Of a DNA stretch of 64,000 nt, positions 8,347 to 17,028 are shown piece by piece. The stretch is from assembly GCA_019752335.1 (NCBI GenBank), contig JAIEMJ010000044.1, positions 54,627 through 118,626 on the forward strand. Reading direction: 5' to 3'. The translations under genes and the position numbers were made by a program. A model generated the notes under the pieces. That model was not told where the DNA came from. It ran no database searches and worked only from the letters and a program-made list of their open reading frames with translations. Position 1 is the stretch's first letter. Each line of letters begins with the position of its first letter. Source of the stretch: Bryobacteraceae bacterium (GTDB lineage: Bacteria > Acidobacteriota > Terriglobia > Bryobacterales > Bryobacteraceae).

Positions 8347-9315
8347 ATGGGACGCTACGCCTGCCTACTTCTCCTGCTGGCCAGTCTGCAAGCCGCCAGC
8401 CTACCGCGCCTCGCGCCGAACCTGGCGCCGGTCGTCGATTCGCTGGGTGACCTTCGTACACGCCTGCACATTCCGGGGTTAGCTGCGGCGATCACGCTGG
8501 ACGGGCAGGTAGTTTGGCGAGGCGAATGGGGCAACCTGACCACCACCACGCCCCGCGACGTCGCTTCCGTCACCAAGACGATGGCCGCCGTCATCGCGCT
8601 GCAAGAGGTGGAACGCGGCCGGCTCAACCTGCAGGACGCGGTGGCGGGCCTGCCGGGCGTCCAGGTGCGGCACTTGCTGTCGCACACCAGCGCGGGGAAG
8701 CCGGGCACGAGCTTTCACTACAACAATCCGCGCTACGGTGTGATGGGTCCCATTCTGGAGCGGAGCGCGGGGCAATCGTTCGCTCGTCTTTTGCAGCAAC
8801 GAGTGCTGGGTCCGTCCGGCATGCGCGGCACGCGGCCGGGAGCCAACACCGTATCCGGCGTCGTGAGTGACGTCGAGGATCTGGCGCGTTATCTGGTCGC
8901 GCTCGACGGCGACGAACTGCTCGGCGAGCGCGAAAAGCAATGGATGTGGATGCCGATGGCGGCGGGGATGCCGTACGCGCTCGGCTGGTACTCGCAGAGC
9001 TACGCCGGCCAAAGGGTGGTGTGGCATTACGGGCAGTTGAACGGCTACGGGTCCAGCCTGGTGGTGAAGATTCCGGCTCTTCGCGCCAATCTGGTGGTGC
9101 TTTCAAACTCGTCGTTGTTGTCGGACGCTTATCATCTCGAAAGCGGCGACATCCTACGGTCGCCGTTGGGGAGAAGCTTTCTGTCAGCGATGGTGGACCA
9201 TCTGCCGGTGGAAGCGTCACCCGGCCCTCGCCCCAAGCCTCCCATCACGTCGATTGTCTTCCCTGCCCCGCGTGCCACTACCCGCCGGGCCATCGTCTAC
9301 GGTCTGGGCTTGTGA
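8347..9315 (+). CDS. Serine beta-lactamase-fold hydrolase (class C / D-Ala-D-Ala peptidase family)
   Basis: Exported protein of 322 residues with a signal peptide at 1-17. The catalytic triad motifs of the beta-lactamase/DD-peptidase clan are seen: SxxK as S74-V-T-K77, YxN as Y125-N-N127, and an HYGQLNG segment in place of KTG near residue 227. Such proteins are esterases, carboxypeptidases or amidases; true antibiotic resistance is not implied. A C-terminal proline/arginine-rich tail of about 30 residues is unusual. It stands 45 bp behind the aminopeptidase on the same strand, so a shared role in peptide or wall turnover is plausible. Confidence 0.85.
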   Translation: MGRYACLLLLLASLQAASLPRLAPNLAPVVDSLGDLRTRLHIPGLAAAITLDGQVVWRGEWGNLTTTTPRDVASVTKTMAAVIALQEVERGRLNLQDAVAGLPGVQVRHLLSHTSAGKPGTSFHYNNPRYGVMGPILERSAGQSFARLLQQRVLGPSGMRGTRPGANTVSGVVSDVEDLARYLVALDGDELLGEREKQWMWMPMAAGMPYALGWYSQSYAGQRVVWHYGQLNGYGSSLVVKIPALRANLVVLSNSSLLSDAYHLESGDILRSPLGRSFLSAMVDHLPVEASPGPRPKPPITSIVFPAPRATTRRAIVYGLGL

Positions 9316-9327
9316 GTAAGCCAGTGG

Positions 9328-9385
9328 TTACGGGCTTTAGCCCGTAAACGCTTTTCTCATAACCTGACGGGCCAGGGGGCCCGTC
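9328..9385. repeat. Two adjacent palindromes, REP-like
   Basis: The 132-bp gap between converging genes holds two hairpins: TTACGGGCT/AGCCCGTAA at 9328-9347 and GACGGGCC/GGCCCGTC at 9366-9385, followed by a partial third arm CTACGGGCTGAAGC. No T-run follows. The arrangement looks like a short interspersed palindromic repeat rather than a terminator, though it could end transcription from both sides. Confidence 0.5.
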
Positions 9386-9448
9386 CTACACCTACGGGCT
9401 GAAGCTAGTCCCACTACAAAATAGTGCACTTGGCGAGATGCGAACCCA

Positions 9449-10198
9449 CTAAAACAACAATCGCAGACCCTTCCAACACAGGTTGCCGCCCACGATCACG
9501 AGCGTCACGTTGAGCGTGGCGCGCAGTGGCTTGGCGGGTAACTTAGTGCCGACCGAAGCGCCCACCAACGCGCCAATGATTCCCGCCGGCGCTAAGTAAG
9601 CGAGCACTTCGCCATTGTAAGTGCCTGTGGAGAGATGAAAGGCGCCGCCAGCGGCCGAAAGGATCAGACCGAAGAGTAAGTCCGTGCCGATCACGACGGC
9701 CGGCTCGATCTTGGCGCAACTTTGGAGAAGCAGACTGCCGAGCGCGCCTGCGCCCGCCGAGGAGAATCCCACTTCGACGCCGATGGGCAAAGCCAAACCC
9801 GTCAGCCATCGCGGCCGGTGGACGCCCACGGGCGGCTTGCGGAATAGCTTCACCAGGCTGACGATGGCCAGCGAGACGATGGTTAAGCCAACGATGGCTA
9901 GGATCACCGGCGTCAGGCGTTCGGTATTCATCTTGGAGAGGAAATAAGCGCCGCCCAACACGCCGGGCAAGCCACCCAGCAACAGGCGCTTCAGCACGGG
10001 CAGGTTAATTTGGCCGCGGAACCAGTAAACGGGCGTGGCGAAGATCTTCGTCGCCGTCACAAAGAGCAGCGCGGTGCCGACGGCTTCCGCCGCGGGCATA
10101 CCCAAGGCGATGATCAGCGCGGGCACGGTGAGCGTGCCACCGCCGACGCCGGTGAGTCCCACGGCGAGGCCGATTAAGAGTCCGATAAGGGCCGTCAT
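9449..10198 (-). CDS. TauE/SafE family sulfite/sulfonate exporter
   Basis: Membrane protein of 249 residues with about eight hydrophobic helices. It opens with the TauE/SafE glycine pattern GLLIGLAVGLTGVGGGTLTVPAL, repeated in degenerate form in the second half (GVEVGFSSAGAGALGSLLLQ). The family moves sulfite, sulfonates or organic acids. The ATG at 10198 lies 4 bp after the cysH stop, with a GGAGAGA ribosome site inside the end of cysH, so it is the last gene of the sulfate assimilation operon. This context supports a role in sulfite efflux or sulfur-anion uptake. An upstream in-frame extension into cysH was rejected. Confidence 0.85.
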   Translation of the reverse strand: MTALIGLLIGLAVGLTGVGGGTLTVPALIIALGMPAAEAVGTALLFVTATKIFATPVYWFRGQINLPVLKRLLLGGLPGVLGGAYFLSKMNTERLTPVILAIVGLTIVSLAIVSLVKLFRKPPVGVHRPRWLTGLALPIGVEVGFSSAGAGALGSLLLQSCAKIEPAVVIGTDLLFGLILSAAGGAFHLSTGTYNGEVLAYLAPAGIIGALVGASVGTKLPAKPLRATLNVTLVIVGGNLCWKGLRLLF

Positions 10199-10202
10199 GA
10201 CG

Positions 10203-10853
10203 TTATCTCTCCGTAGCGGTGTGAATGCCGCATTCGAGCTTATTACCACCCCAACGTCCCGAGCGCAGATTGCCGGGGTCGAGGGGCTTTTGGGTGCAAG
10301 GCGCGCAGCCGATGCTGGTGTAGCCATCGGCGTAGAGCGAGAGTTCGGGCAGGCTGTTGATAGTGGCGTAGGCCTGGACGTCTTTCCACGTCCATTCGGC
10401 TAAGGGCGAGATCTTCTGGATCTGGCGGCCGGAAGGTAACTTGTGGGGCTCCACGTATTGTAAGTTGGCCCGCGTGGGCGATTGCTCGCGGCGCAAGCCA
10501 GTCACCCAGGCGTTGTAATTGTCGAGGCCAGCCATCAGGCCTTTTACCTTCCGCCAGTTGCAGCAAGCCGCCGGGTCAGTCTTGTATAGCTCCACCGGCG
10601 CTTCCGCGGGCGGCGTGATATTCACTAAGTTCAACTTCCAGTCACTCGCCACCTGGTCCCGGTAGGCCAGCGTCTCGGGAAAATGGTAGCCAGTTTCGAG
10701 GAAGAGCACCGGCACTTCGGGGTCGACTGTTTTGAGCAAGTGGAGTAAGACGACGTCTTCCACTTGGAAGCTACAGGTGTAACAGTAATTCCCGCGGTGA
10801 TCGCGCACGGTCTGCTCGATCAGTGACTGGGCAGTGGAAAGAATATCGGGCAT
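10203..10853 (-). CDS. cysH: Adenylyl-sulfate reductase, thioredoxin-dependent, 4Fe-4S type
   Basis: Reduces activated sulfate to sulfite with thioredoxin. The protein has 216 residues with the PAPS-reductase fold. The paired cysteines C97-C98 and C183-x-x-C186 of the iron-sulfur class are present, together with the catalytic ECGIH motif at C208. Enzymes with this four-cysteine set normally use APS rather than PAPS, so APS kinase is not needed for assimilation. That agrees with the decayed APS-kinase tail on the neighbouring cysN product. It follows cysN by 1 bp. Confidence 0.93.
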   Translation of the reverse strand: MPDILSTAQSLIEQTVRDHRGNYCYTCSFQVEDVVLLHLLKTVDPEVPVLFLETGYHFPETLAYRDQVASDWKLNLVNITPPAEAPVELYKTDPAACCNWRKVKGLMAGLDNYNAWVTGLRREQSPTRANLQYVEPHKLPSGRQIQKISPLAEWTWKDVQAYATINSLPELSLYADGYTSIGCAPCTQKPLDPGNLRSGRWGGNKLECGIHTATER

Positions 10854-10854
10854 C

Positions 10855-12492
10855 TTAAATTCCCTCTCCTTGGTCCTGGACGTCTTGCGGCGTAATTACG
10901 CCACGGGTTTCGAGTTCTTGCATCGTCTCGTCCACTTCGCGCAGAGTGAGCGCGGAGTGGGTGTGGCCCTCCAGCTTCGCCTGCGAGATGACAATGCAGC
11001 CGGCCTCAAGTAACTCGGGCAGCGCGGTATCGGTACGCAGCACATGCACGCCGCGTTCAAACAATCGGCGCTCGAGTTGGATGGCGGCTGCCGGATTGCT
11101 GTGATGAATCCAGGCGGGGCGATGGCCGTGGGCGGTGATGCGCTCCGCCAAAGTGACGGGGCCGCTGCGGAATTGTTCGCGCGCGCCACCCGTGCGGCGT
11201 GCGGACGCCATCTCCTCGATCATGCCAGCCGCCAAAGTCAGGTTGCTGAGCGGATCCACGAGAATGAAGGCGCCAGTGAACCGGTTGTTCTGATACAGGT
11301 CGCCGTGCAGGGGCTGCGCGGTTTCCACGCGCACCCGCGCGATGTCGTTGATTTGCAGCGTATCGACGCTAAGCGGCGCGTAGTTGGCTACGTCCACTCG
11401 ATGGTCAATATTCACCACGCGCGCCTGCACCTGGTGCGGACCGTGGCGCAGCAAGTAAGTGTGTCCGATGACGAGCGGCTCGGCGGACATCCACACGGTC
11501 ATCGCGGCGAACTCGCGCGTCACCGTGCTCTCCCAACCGGTATGCACGATCTGATTCCCGCGGCTGACGTCCACTTCGTCGGCCAGCACCAAGGTGACCG
11601 ACATTGGCGCGATCGCCTCTTCGAGGTCGCCGTCAAACGTGACAATGCGTTCGATCCGGCTGGTGCGGGCGCTGGGCAAGATCGTGACGCGGTCGCCCAC
11701 GCGAACGCGGCCCGTGGCGATCTGTCCCGCGAAGCCGCGGAAGTCCAGATGCGGACGAATCACCAGTTGCACTGGGAAGCGGAAGGCTTGGCTCGCGGCC
11801 GGAGTTACTTCGACATTTTCGAGAAACTCGAGCAGCGTCGGCCCGTGGTACCAGGGCGTGCGCTCGCTGCGCGCCACCACGTTATCGCCATCGAGCGCAC
11901 TCAGCGGAATAAAGTGTATGTTCGCGCCGCGTAAGTGCGGGCTGAGCGCAGTAAACTCGGCGACAATGGCGTCGTAGACGGCGGGTGAGAAATCCACCAG
12001 GTCCATCTTGTTGATGGCGATGGCTAAGTGACGAATTCCCAACAGAGCGGAAATATAAGCGTGCCGCCGGGACTGTTCCAGCACGCCCTTGCGCGCGTCA
12101 ATCAGAATGACCGCGACATCGGCCGTAGAGGCGCCCGTCGCCATGTTGCGCGTATATTGTTCGTGGCCCGGCGTATCAGCGACGATAAATTTCCGCTTCG
12201 GCGTCGAAAAGTAGCGATAGGCCACGTCGATAGTAATGCCTTGTTCGCGCTCCGCGGTAAGTCCGTCGGTCAACAAGGAGAAGTCGAGTTCGCGGCCGGA
12301 GCGATTCACCTTGCTCGAACGGACGGCTTCAATCTGGTCATCAAAGGCACCTTTGGTTTCCACCAACAGACGGCCGATGAGAGTGCTCTTACCGTCGTCG
12401 ACGCTGCCGGCGGTGGAGAAGCGCAGCAACGTGCGCTCGCTCGTATTCTGCGTGAAGTGCGTCAGGGGCAGGGGCATGATCGCGGTGGCCAT
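10855..12492 (-). CDS. cysN: Sulfate adenylyltransferase subunit 1 (GTPase) with degenerate C-terminal APS-kinase-like tail
   Basis: Large subunit of ATP sulfurylase. GTP hydrolysis drives APS synthesis by CysD. The GTPase motifs are intact: GSVDDGKST (29-37), DTPGHEQY and NKMD, followed by two beta-barrel domains. The protein has 545 residues, about 75-110 longer than plain CysN. From about residue 435 the tail (ERRLFERGVHVLRTDT ... EAGCIVISQAK) resembles the CysC domain of CysNC fusions but lacks the Walker A loop (GLSGSGKST) and the DGD motif. It is therefore not a working kinase. ATG 12492 is one base after the cysD stop; the longer upstream frame was rejected. Confidence 0.92.
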   Translation of the reverse strand: MATAIMPLPLTHFTQNTSERTLLRFSTAGSVDDGKSTLIGRLLVETKGAFDDQIEAVRSSKVNRSGRELDFSLLTDGLTAEREQGITIDVAYRYFSTPKRKFIVADTPGHEQYTRNMATGASTADVAVILIDARKGVLEQSRRHAYISALLGIRHLAIAINKMDLVDFSPAVYDAIVAEFTALSPHLRGANIHFIPLSALDGDNVVARSERTPWYHGPTLLEFLENVEVTPAASQAFRFPVQLVIRPHLDFRGFAGQIATGRVRVGDRVTILPSARTSRIERIVTFDGDLEEAIAPMSVTLVLADEVDVSRGNQIVHTGWESTVTREFAAMTVWMSAEPLVIGHTYLLRHGPHQVQARVVNIDHRVDVANYAPLSVDTLQINDIARVRVETAQPLHGDLYQNNRFTGAFILVDPLSNLTLAAGMIEEMASARRTGGAREQFRSGPVTLAERITAHGHRPAWIHHSNPAAAIQLERRLFERGVHVLRTDTALPELLEAGCIVISQAKLEGHTHSALTLREVDETMQELETRGVITPQDVQDQGEGI

Positions 12493-12493
12493 T

Positions 12494-13390
12494 TTAGAAG
12501 TACCCCTCACGCTTCTTGAGTTCCATGGAGCCGTCCTGGTCATGGTCAATCACGCGATTCTCGCGTTCGGAGCGGCGGAAGACAAAGAGCTCTTCGATGA
12601 TCTTGGTGACGGTATCGGCGTCCGAACGAATGGCGCCGCTGCACGGGGTGCATCCCAGCGAGCGCATGCGGATCTTCACCATCTTGGGCTCCTCGCCCGG
12701 CAGCAGCCGCACGTTCGATTCGTACGGAATCAGGGTACCGCCGCGCTCCAGCACCGGCCGTTCCTTGGCGAAGTAGAGCGGCACCAGCGAGATGTTTTCG
12801 AGCTCAATGTAGGCCCAGATGTCGAACTCGGTCCAGTTCGAAAGCGGGAAGACGCGGATGGATTCGCCCTTGTCGACGCGGCCGTTGTAGATGTTCCAGA
12901 GTTCGGGGCGCTGGTTCTTGGGGTCCCAGTGGCCATTGGAGTCGCGGAAGGAGAAGACGCGCTCCTTGGCGCGGGATTTTTCCTCATCGCGCCGCGCGCC
13001 GCCCAGGGCCGCATCGAAGCCGTAGTGTTTCAGGCCATCGACGACGGCCTTGGTGCGGAGGAGTCCGCAGCACTTGGACGTCCCCAGCGAATAGGGATTG
13101 GCGCCATCGGCAATGGCGGCGTCGTTGGTGTAAACCAGAAGCTGCGCGCCGATCTCGCGCGTGAACGAGTCGCGGAATTCGATCATCTCCGGGTACTCGT
13201 AGGTAGTGTCTATATGTAAGAGGGGAAAGGGAATCAGGCCGGGATAAAAGGCTTTGCGGGCCAGGTGCAGCAGGACAGACGAGTCCTTGCCGATGGAATA
13301 GAGAAGGACGGGCTTGGCAAACTGGGCGGCGGTTTCGCGCAGAATGTGGATGGCCTCGGCTTCAATCGAACGTAGATGCGATAGCGACAT
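12494..13390 (-). CDS. cysD: Sulfate adenylyltransferase subunit 2
   Basis: Catalytic small subunit of ATP sulfurylase, making APS from sulfate and ATP. The 298-residue protein shows the family PP-loop [14 protein letters not shown] (about 31-44), then [20 protein letters not shown] and the C-terminal [10 protein letters not shown] plus KKREGYF tail characteristic of CysD. It is the first gene of the cysD-cysN-cysH-tauE order. A 43-bp gap separates it from the cytochrome b gene downstream on the same strand side. A possible promoter (TTGATC, 18-bp spacer, TATGCT) ends 8 bases before the ATG, which would give a nearly leaderless message. Confidence 0.95.
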   Translation of the reverse strand: MSLSHLRSIEAEAIHILRETAAQFAKPVLLYSIGKDSSVLLHLARKAFYPGLIPFPLLHIDTTYEYPEMIEFRDSFTREIGAQLLVYTNDAAIADGANPYSLGTSKCCGLLRTKAVVDGLKHYGFDAALGGARRDEEKSRAKERVFSFRDSNGHWDPKNQRPELWNIYNGRVDKGESIRVFPLSNWTEFDIWAYIELENISLVPLYFAKERPVLERGGTLIPYESNVRLLPGEEPKMVKIRMRSLGCTPCSGAIRSDADTVTKIIEELFVFRRSERENRVIDHDQDGSMELKKREGYF

Positions 13391-13433
13391 CGAGATTCGA
13401 GCATAACACTACATCCCTATGTCGATCAAGTCA

Positions 13434-14015
13434 CTAGGGTATGGTACGAAAGGACCAAGGGCGGCTGATTAACACCATCAGGATATGGCCTGGCACGAAG
13501 CTGACGAAGCCCAGCATGGCCACAAAGTGGAGCAACCGCACCACGGGCCAACTCGCTGGCGACGCCATCACCCAGGGAATCTGCACCGGCTGCGCCAACA
13601 GTAGACCGGTGAGCAGCGACGTCGCACCCAGAGTGAGCACGGCCAGGTAGGCGGCTTTCTGCAGCGGGTTGTAGCCGTTGGCGAGCACTGGCTGGGGACC
13701 GCGCAGGAAGTAATAGCGGAGCATGGGCCAGATGCCGCGCCATTCGTTTTGGCCGAAGGCGAGGCGCCGCCAGCCGCCGCGGAGGAGGTCGGCGGCGTAG
13801 AGGAGTCCGGCGGCGGAGTAGATCCAAGCGAAGGCGAAGTGCCAGGCGAGCGCGCCCCCCAGCCACCCGCCGAGTCCCTTGAGTGGGACGTCGATCACGC
13901 CAGTGGTTCCGGCGAAGCCGGGGAAGGCTTGAAAGATCTGGATGCCGCTGAGCGTGAGAATGACAACGGCAACCGCAGCCAACCAGTGGCTGATGCCCAT
14001 GCCCCAGGTAGACAT
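13434..14015 (-). CDS. Cytochrome b561-type membrane subunit
   Basis: Integral membrane protein of 193 residues with four main helices. Conserved histidines near the helices (GISHW about 10, LAWHF about 60, RLLHF about 167, PGHIL about 178) fit binding of two b hemes. It starts 2 bp after the stop of the molybdopterin enzyme, so the two are co-expressed. This pairing is known for sulfite-oxidase-fold enzymes that exchange electrons with the quinone pool. A shifted longer frame in the same DNA is a shadow and was ignored. Confidence 0.82.
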   Translation of the reverse strand: MSTWGMGISHWLAAVAVVILTLSGIQIFQAFPGFAGTTGVIDVPLKGLGGWLGGALAWHFAFAWIYSAAGLLYAADLLRGGWRRLAFGQNEWRGIWPMLRYYFLRGPQPVLANGYNPLQKAAYLAVLTLGATSLLTGLLLAQPVQIPWVMASPASWPVVRLLHFVAMLGFVSFVPGHILMVLISRPWSFRTIP

Positions 14016-14017
14016 CG

Positions 14018-14704
14018 CTAGATGCCCCCGTACCAGGGATAACCCTGGTCAACCCAGTAGCCCCGCTTGGCGGAGAGAACCTGGGAGACGCGCAGCTTGT
14101 TCACGTATTTGGCTTGCTTGTAGCCGAGTTTGGTGGGCATTTGCAGACGCAAAGGCGCGCCGTGGCCAGAGGTGAGCGGCGCGCCGTACATCTCATAACA
14201 GAGCAGGGTCTGCGGATGGAGCGCGGTAGCGATGTCGATGGATTCGTAGTAGTCATCCTCGCACTCCACTTCGACGAAGCGCGCGTCGGGCGCGGCGCCG
14301 ACGTGACGGAGAAAGGCGCCTAGCGGCACGCCGCCAAAACTACCGATCACGGCCCAGCCTTCGATACAAATATGGCGAGTTACTTGCACCCGCTTGGGTA
14401 GCGCCCGTAAGTCATCCAGCGAGTAAGCGCCGGGCTTTTTCACTTGGCCTTCTACGGTGAACCGCCAAGTGGCTAAGTCGACGCCGGGATCGTCCGTTAG
14501 GTAGGAGTTGTGCGGGAACCGCGCGAGTGGGGTGAGGGAAGCGCGAGAGAATTCGGGGGCGAGGCGCGCGGAATGGAAGTAAGCGGCGGCGGTGTCGTTG
14601 GCTTGTTGCGCTTTTGAGAGCAGTGTCTTTTGCCAGGCGGGGATGGCGAAAGGGGAGAGGGCCGCCGCGGGGGCCAGCATGAGTAAGTCGCGGCGAGTGC
14701 GCAT
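14018..14704 (-). CDS. Sulfite-oxidase-fold molybdopterin oxidoreductase
   Basis: Periplasmic molybdenum enzyme of 228 residues. The N-terminus carries a twin-arginine signal (RTRRDLLML). The oxidoreductase domain contains TRHICIEGW, in which C113 is the molybdenum-ligating cysteine, followed by GGVPLGAFLRHVGA and EDDYYESI. There is no C-terminal dimerisation domain, so it is the short catalytic type. Substrate could be sulfite or another S- or N-oxide. MsrP-type methionine sulfoxide reductases are a close alternative, but MsrQ partners differ from the cytochrome here. Proximity to the sulfate assimilation operon hints at sulfite. Confidence 0.82.
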   Translation of the reverse strand: MRTRRDLLMLAPAAALSPFAIPAWQKTLLSKAQQANDTAAAYFHSARLAPEFSRASLTPLARFPHNSYLTDDPGVDLATWRFTVEGQVKKPGAYSLDDLRALPKRVQVTRHICIEGWAVIGSFGGVPLGAFLRHVGAAPDARFVEVECEDDYYESIDIATALHPQTLLCYEMYGAPLTSGHGAPLRLQMPTKLGYKQAKYVNKLRVSQVLSAKRGYWVDQGYPWYGGI

Positions 14705-14809
14705 ACCCTTTACTACGGTGGCAGGAATATTTTGGATCTCACGAATCCGTTGGCCCAGGCGCGTGCGTAAGTCCGGGTGAGAGCCAAACGAAAGGACATT
14801 CCAAATCTC

Positions 14810-15355
14810 ATGAACAAACGAAACTTTATTTCTCTACTCGGCGCCACGTTTTTGACGGCCGCGGCCTTTGCCAAGAACCCCATGGTGGGTGGCAAGGAGA
14901 TGTTCCCCACGAAGAACATCATCGAGAACGCGGTGAACTCCGCGGACCACACGACCCTCGTCGCCGCGGTGAAGGCCGCCGGACTCGTCGATACCCTGAT
15001 GTCGCCCGGACCCTTCACCGTCTTCGCGCCGACCAACGACGCCTTCGCTAAGTTGCCCGCGGGCACGGTGGATACGATGCTGAAGCCGGAGAGTAAACCC
15101 ACCTTGACCAAGGTGCTCACCTATCACGTCGTAGCCGGCAAGATGTCAAGCATTGACCTGAAGAAGGCCATCAAAATGGGCGGTGGCCAAGCGACGCTGA
15201 AGACCGTGGCCGGCGGGACGCTCACCGCGTCGATGCAGGGTACGGCCATCGTACTGAAGGACGAAAAGGGCGGCATGTCGAAGGTGACGCAAGCCAACGT
15301 CTTCCAGAGCAACGGCGTGATCCACGTGGTGGATTCGGTGATGTTACCCAACTAA
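14810..15355 (+). CDS. Secreted fasciclin-domain protein
   Basis: Single FAS1 domain preceded by a signal peptide, about 181 residues. The start is set at ATG 14810 (MNKRNFISLLGATFLTAAAFA), which gives a clean signal sequence; an in-frame GTG at 14777 adds eleven charged residues. The FAS1 motifs are clear: FTVFAPTNDAFAKLP and the C-terminal NGVIHVVDSVMLP. FAS1 proteins act in adhesion or surface attachment. It is transcribed alone and ends in a strong hairpin. Confidence 0.93.
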   Translation: MNKRNFISLLGATFLTAAAFAKNPMVGGKEMFPTKNIIENAVNSADHTTLVAAVKAAGLVDTLMSPGPFTVFAPTNDAFAKLPAGTVDTMLKPESKPTLTKVLTYHVVAGKMSSIDLKKAIKMGGGQATLKTVAGGTLTASMQGTAIVLKDEKGGMSKVTQANVFQSNGVIHVVDSVMLPN

Positions 15356-15366
15356 TTCCGTTGGCG

Positions 15367-15400
15367 AAAAGAGGGCCAGGCATTCGTGCCTGGCCTCTTT
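15367..15400 (+). terminator. Rho-independent terminator after the fasciclin gene
   Basis: GGCCAGGCA-TTCG-TGCCTGGCC stem with a UUCG tetraloop, extended by AAGAG/CTCTT and followed by TCTTT. It lies between two converging genes and may serve both. Confidence 0.85.
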
Positions 15401-15405
15401 CGCGT

Positions 15406-16242
15406 TTAAGGGGCGCACTGAGCATCGTCCCGGTGGACGAAGTAACTCTTGTAGCGGCGATTTTTCGGGTCCATGCAGCCGGATAAATTCAGCAGCCGAA
15501 TGTTCCGAAACTCGACCGGATGGCTCTCACTTTGTAAGCCGATAAAGCCTTCGCTGAGTAACTTGCCGTCGATCTTGATGGCTGGATCAAAGCCGTGTGC
15601 CACGCCGCCGCCGATCTGCGGCTTCTCGTATTGCAACACCGTCTCACCGTCGATGAGGTGGCGCACCCGGTCTGACCCGTGTACCTCCACCTCTACCTTC
15701 ACCCAGCCGTTCCCCCGGTAAATCTTCGACGTGGAATTCGTACAATGCGCTTTCACCATCTCGCCGCGCATAAAGATCTCTGTACCCGGCGTGCAGACAT
15801 TCATCGTGGGGCGCTTCAAGTCGCCGTCGTTGCTGAGAAACTGGGCCTCCACCGAGATCGGCCAATCCTGATCCTTCAGAATCGTGGCCGGAGCTTGCGA
15901 GTGGATCATGACGCCGCTATTGAGCCGCGCGTAGCTCGGGCCGCCCTTCACTTGTTCACCGGTAAACCGGTACTCCAGCGACAGGCGATAGTGCGAGAAT
16001 TTCTCTTTGAAGAATAAGTGCGAGAAGCGCACGCCGAATTCCGGATATTGGTCATAAGAGACGCGGATGACGCCGTCTTCGGCGCGGAAGGTGCGACCGA
16101 AGTTATCGCCGAGGTCGTAGCCGGCAATCTTCACGACCCAACCATCCAGGTTCTTCCCGTTGAAGAGTTCGCGCCACTCTTCCTTGGTTGGTTGGCCGAA
16201 GAGCGAAAGCGGCAGCAAGAGGGCGAAGATGAGTTTCGACAT
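15406..16242 (-). CDS. Secreted DUF1080 (3-keto-disaccharide hydrolase) protein
   Basis: The protein has 278 residues and starts at ATG 16242 with a signal peptide (MSKLIFALLLPLSLFGQ). The DUF1080 beta-sandwich begins with WRELFNGKNLDGW, continues through SGVMIHSQAP and closes with GFIGLQSESHPVEFRNIRL. All three are hallmarks of the family, which acts on or binds carbohydrates. Such proteins are abundant in Solibacter and planctomycetes. The long upstream in-frame stretch to 16296 has no signal character and was excluded. Confidence 0.9.
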   Translation of the reverse strand: MSKLIFALLLPLSLFGQPTKEEWRELFNGKNLDGWVVKIAGYDLGDNFGRTFRAEDGVIRVSYDQYPEFGVRFSHLFFKEKFSHYRLSLEYRFTGEQVKGGPSYARLNSGVMIHSQAPATILKDQDWPISVEAQFLSNDGDLKRPTMNVCTPGTEIFMRGEMVKAHCTNSTSKIYRGNGWVKVEVEVHGSDRVRHLIDGETVLQYEKPQIGGGVAHGFDPAIKIDGKLLSEGFIGLQSESHPVEFRNIRLLNLSGCMDPKNRRYKSYFVHRDDAQCAP

Positions 16243-16313
16243 GCGGGCTTGATTATATCGAGTGGAACCGGATCGCGCGCGCAGCCATCCAAGCACATGA
16301 CGGGAGTGAATTT

Positions 16314-17015
16314 ATGAAACGACTTTGGACCATGACCTTGTTGGGTGCGGCGGCGGCATGGGCGCAGCGCGACGTAGTAACCATACAGCCCCGGCTTACC
16401 GGCGGCGATTCGTCCAGTGGGCGCTGCATTGTTCGCATCATGGTGGACGACACCGTGAATGTGCGCATCGGCAATGGGCAGATCCGGGTAGAGACAGTTA
16501 CCGGCCGCCCCAGCCGCGACGACGGCACCGAGTGCTCGTCGCTGCTGCGAAACGGGCGTAACTTGAGCGATTTCCGCTTTAGCGGACGAGACGGACGAGG
16601 CGAGGTACGCTTACAGTCCGACCCGCGGCAGGATCGCCGGGGTGAGGCCGTGATTTTCATTCGCGATGCCAAAGGCGGAGACGAAGGCTATACCTTCGAA
16701 GTAAGTTGGCAGGGTGACGACGGCAGCAGTACTGGCAATCGCGGTGGCGGCGGTTTCTTCGGCGGCCGGCCGCAAGCTCGTGACACGAATCAAGGCGCGA
16801 ATGCGTGCCTGGACCGGGTGCGCGCGCAGGCCGAAAGCGACTTCGGCGTCAGCAATCTGATCTTCGAGAACCTGAACGCTGATAACAACAATGGTCCGCG
16901 AGATCGCATTACCGGCACGGCTCGAGCCGGGCGTCGCGGCGATCTTTACCGCTATGAGTGCCAGATGAACCTGAACAACGGCAACGTTCGCAACGTGAGT
17001 GTACGCCGCCAGTGA
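16314..17015 (+). CDS. Secreted hypothetical protein with two-part architecture
   Basis: Not recognised. A signal peptide (1-17, cleavage near AWA-QR) is followed by a beta-rich region with two cysteines (C38, C74). A Gly/Ser/Arg linker with GGGGFFGG comes next. The C-terminal part (about 165-233) also has two cysteines: NACLDRVRAQAESDFG and YRYECQMNLNNGNVRNVSV. The C-terminal part resembles small extracytoplasmic repeats that follow Gly-rich linkers in Solibacter proteins, but this is impression only. It stands 13 bp before the D-aminoacylase-like gene on the same strand. Confidence 0.65.
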   Translation: MKRLWTMTLLGAAAAWAQRDVVTIQPRLTGGDSSSGRCIVRIMVDDTVNVRIGNGQIRVETVTGRPSRDDGTECSSLLRNGRNLSDFRFSGRDGRGEVRLQSDPRQDRRGEAVIFIRDAKGGDEGYTFEVSWQGDDGSSTGNRGGGGFFGGRPQARDTNQGANACLDRVRAQAESDFGVSNLIFENLNADNNNGPRDRITGTARAGRRGDLYRYECQMNLNNGNVRNVSVRRQ

Positions 17016-17028
17016 TACCGTATGCTTC

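Noticed and set aside
13391..13433. Sulfur-responsive riboswitch before cysD
   Set aside because: The gap is only about 40 bases, too short for a SAM-type riboswitch.
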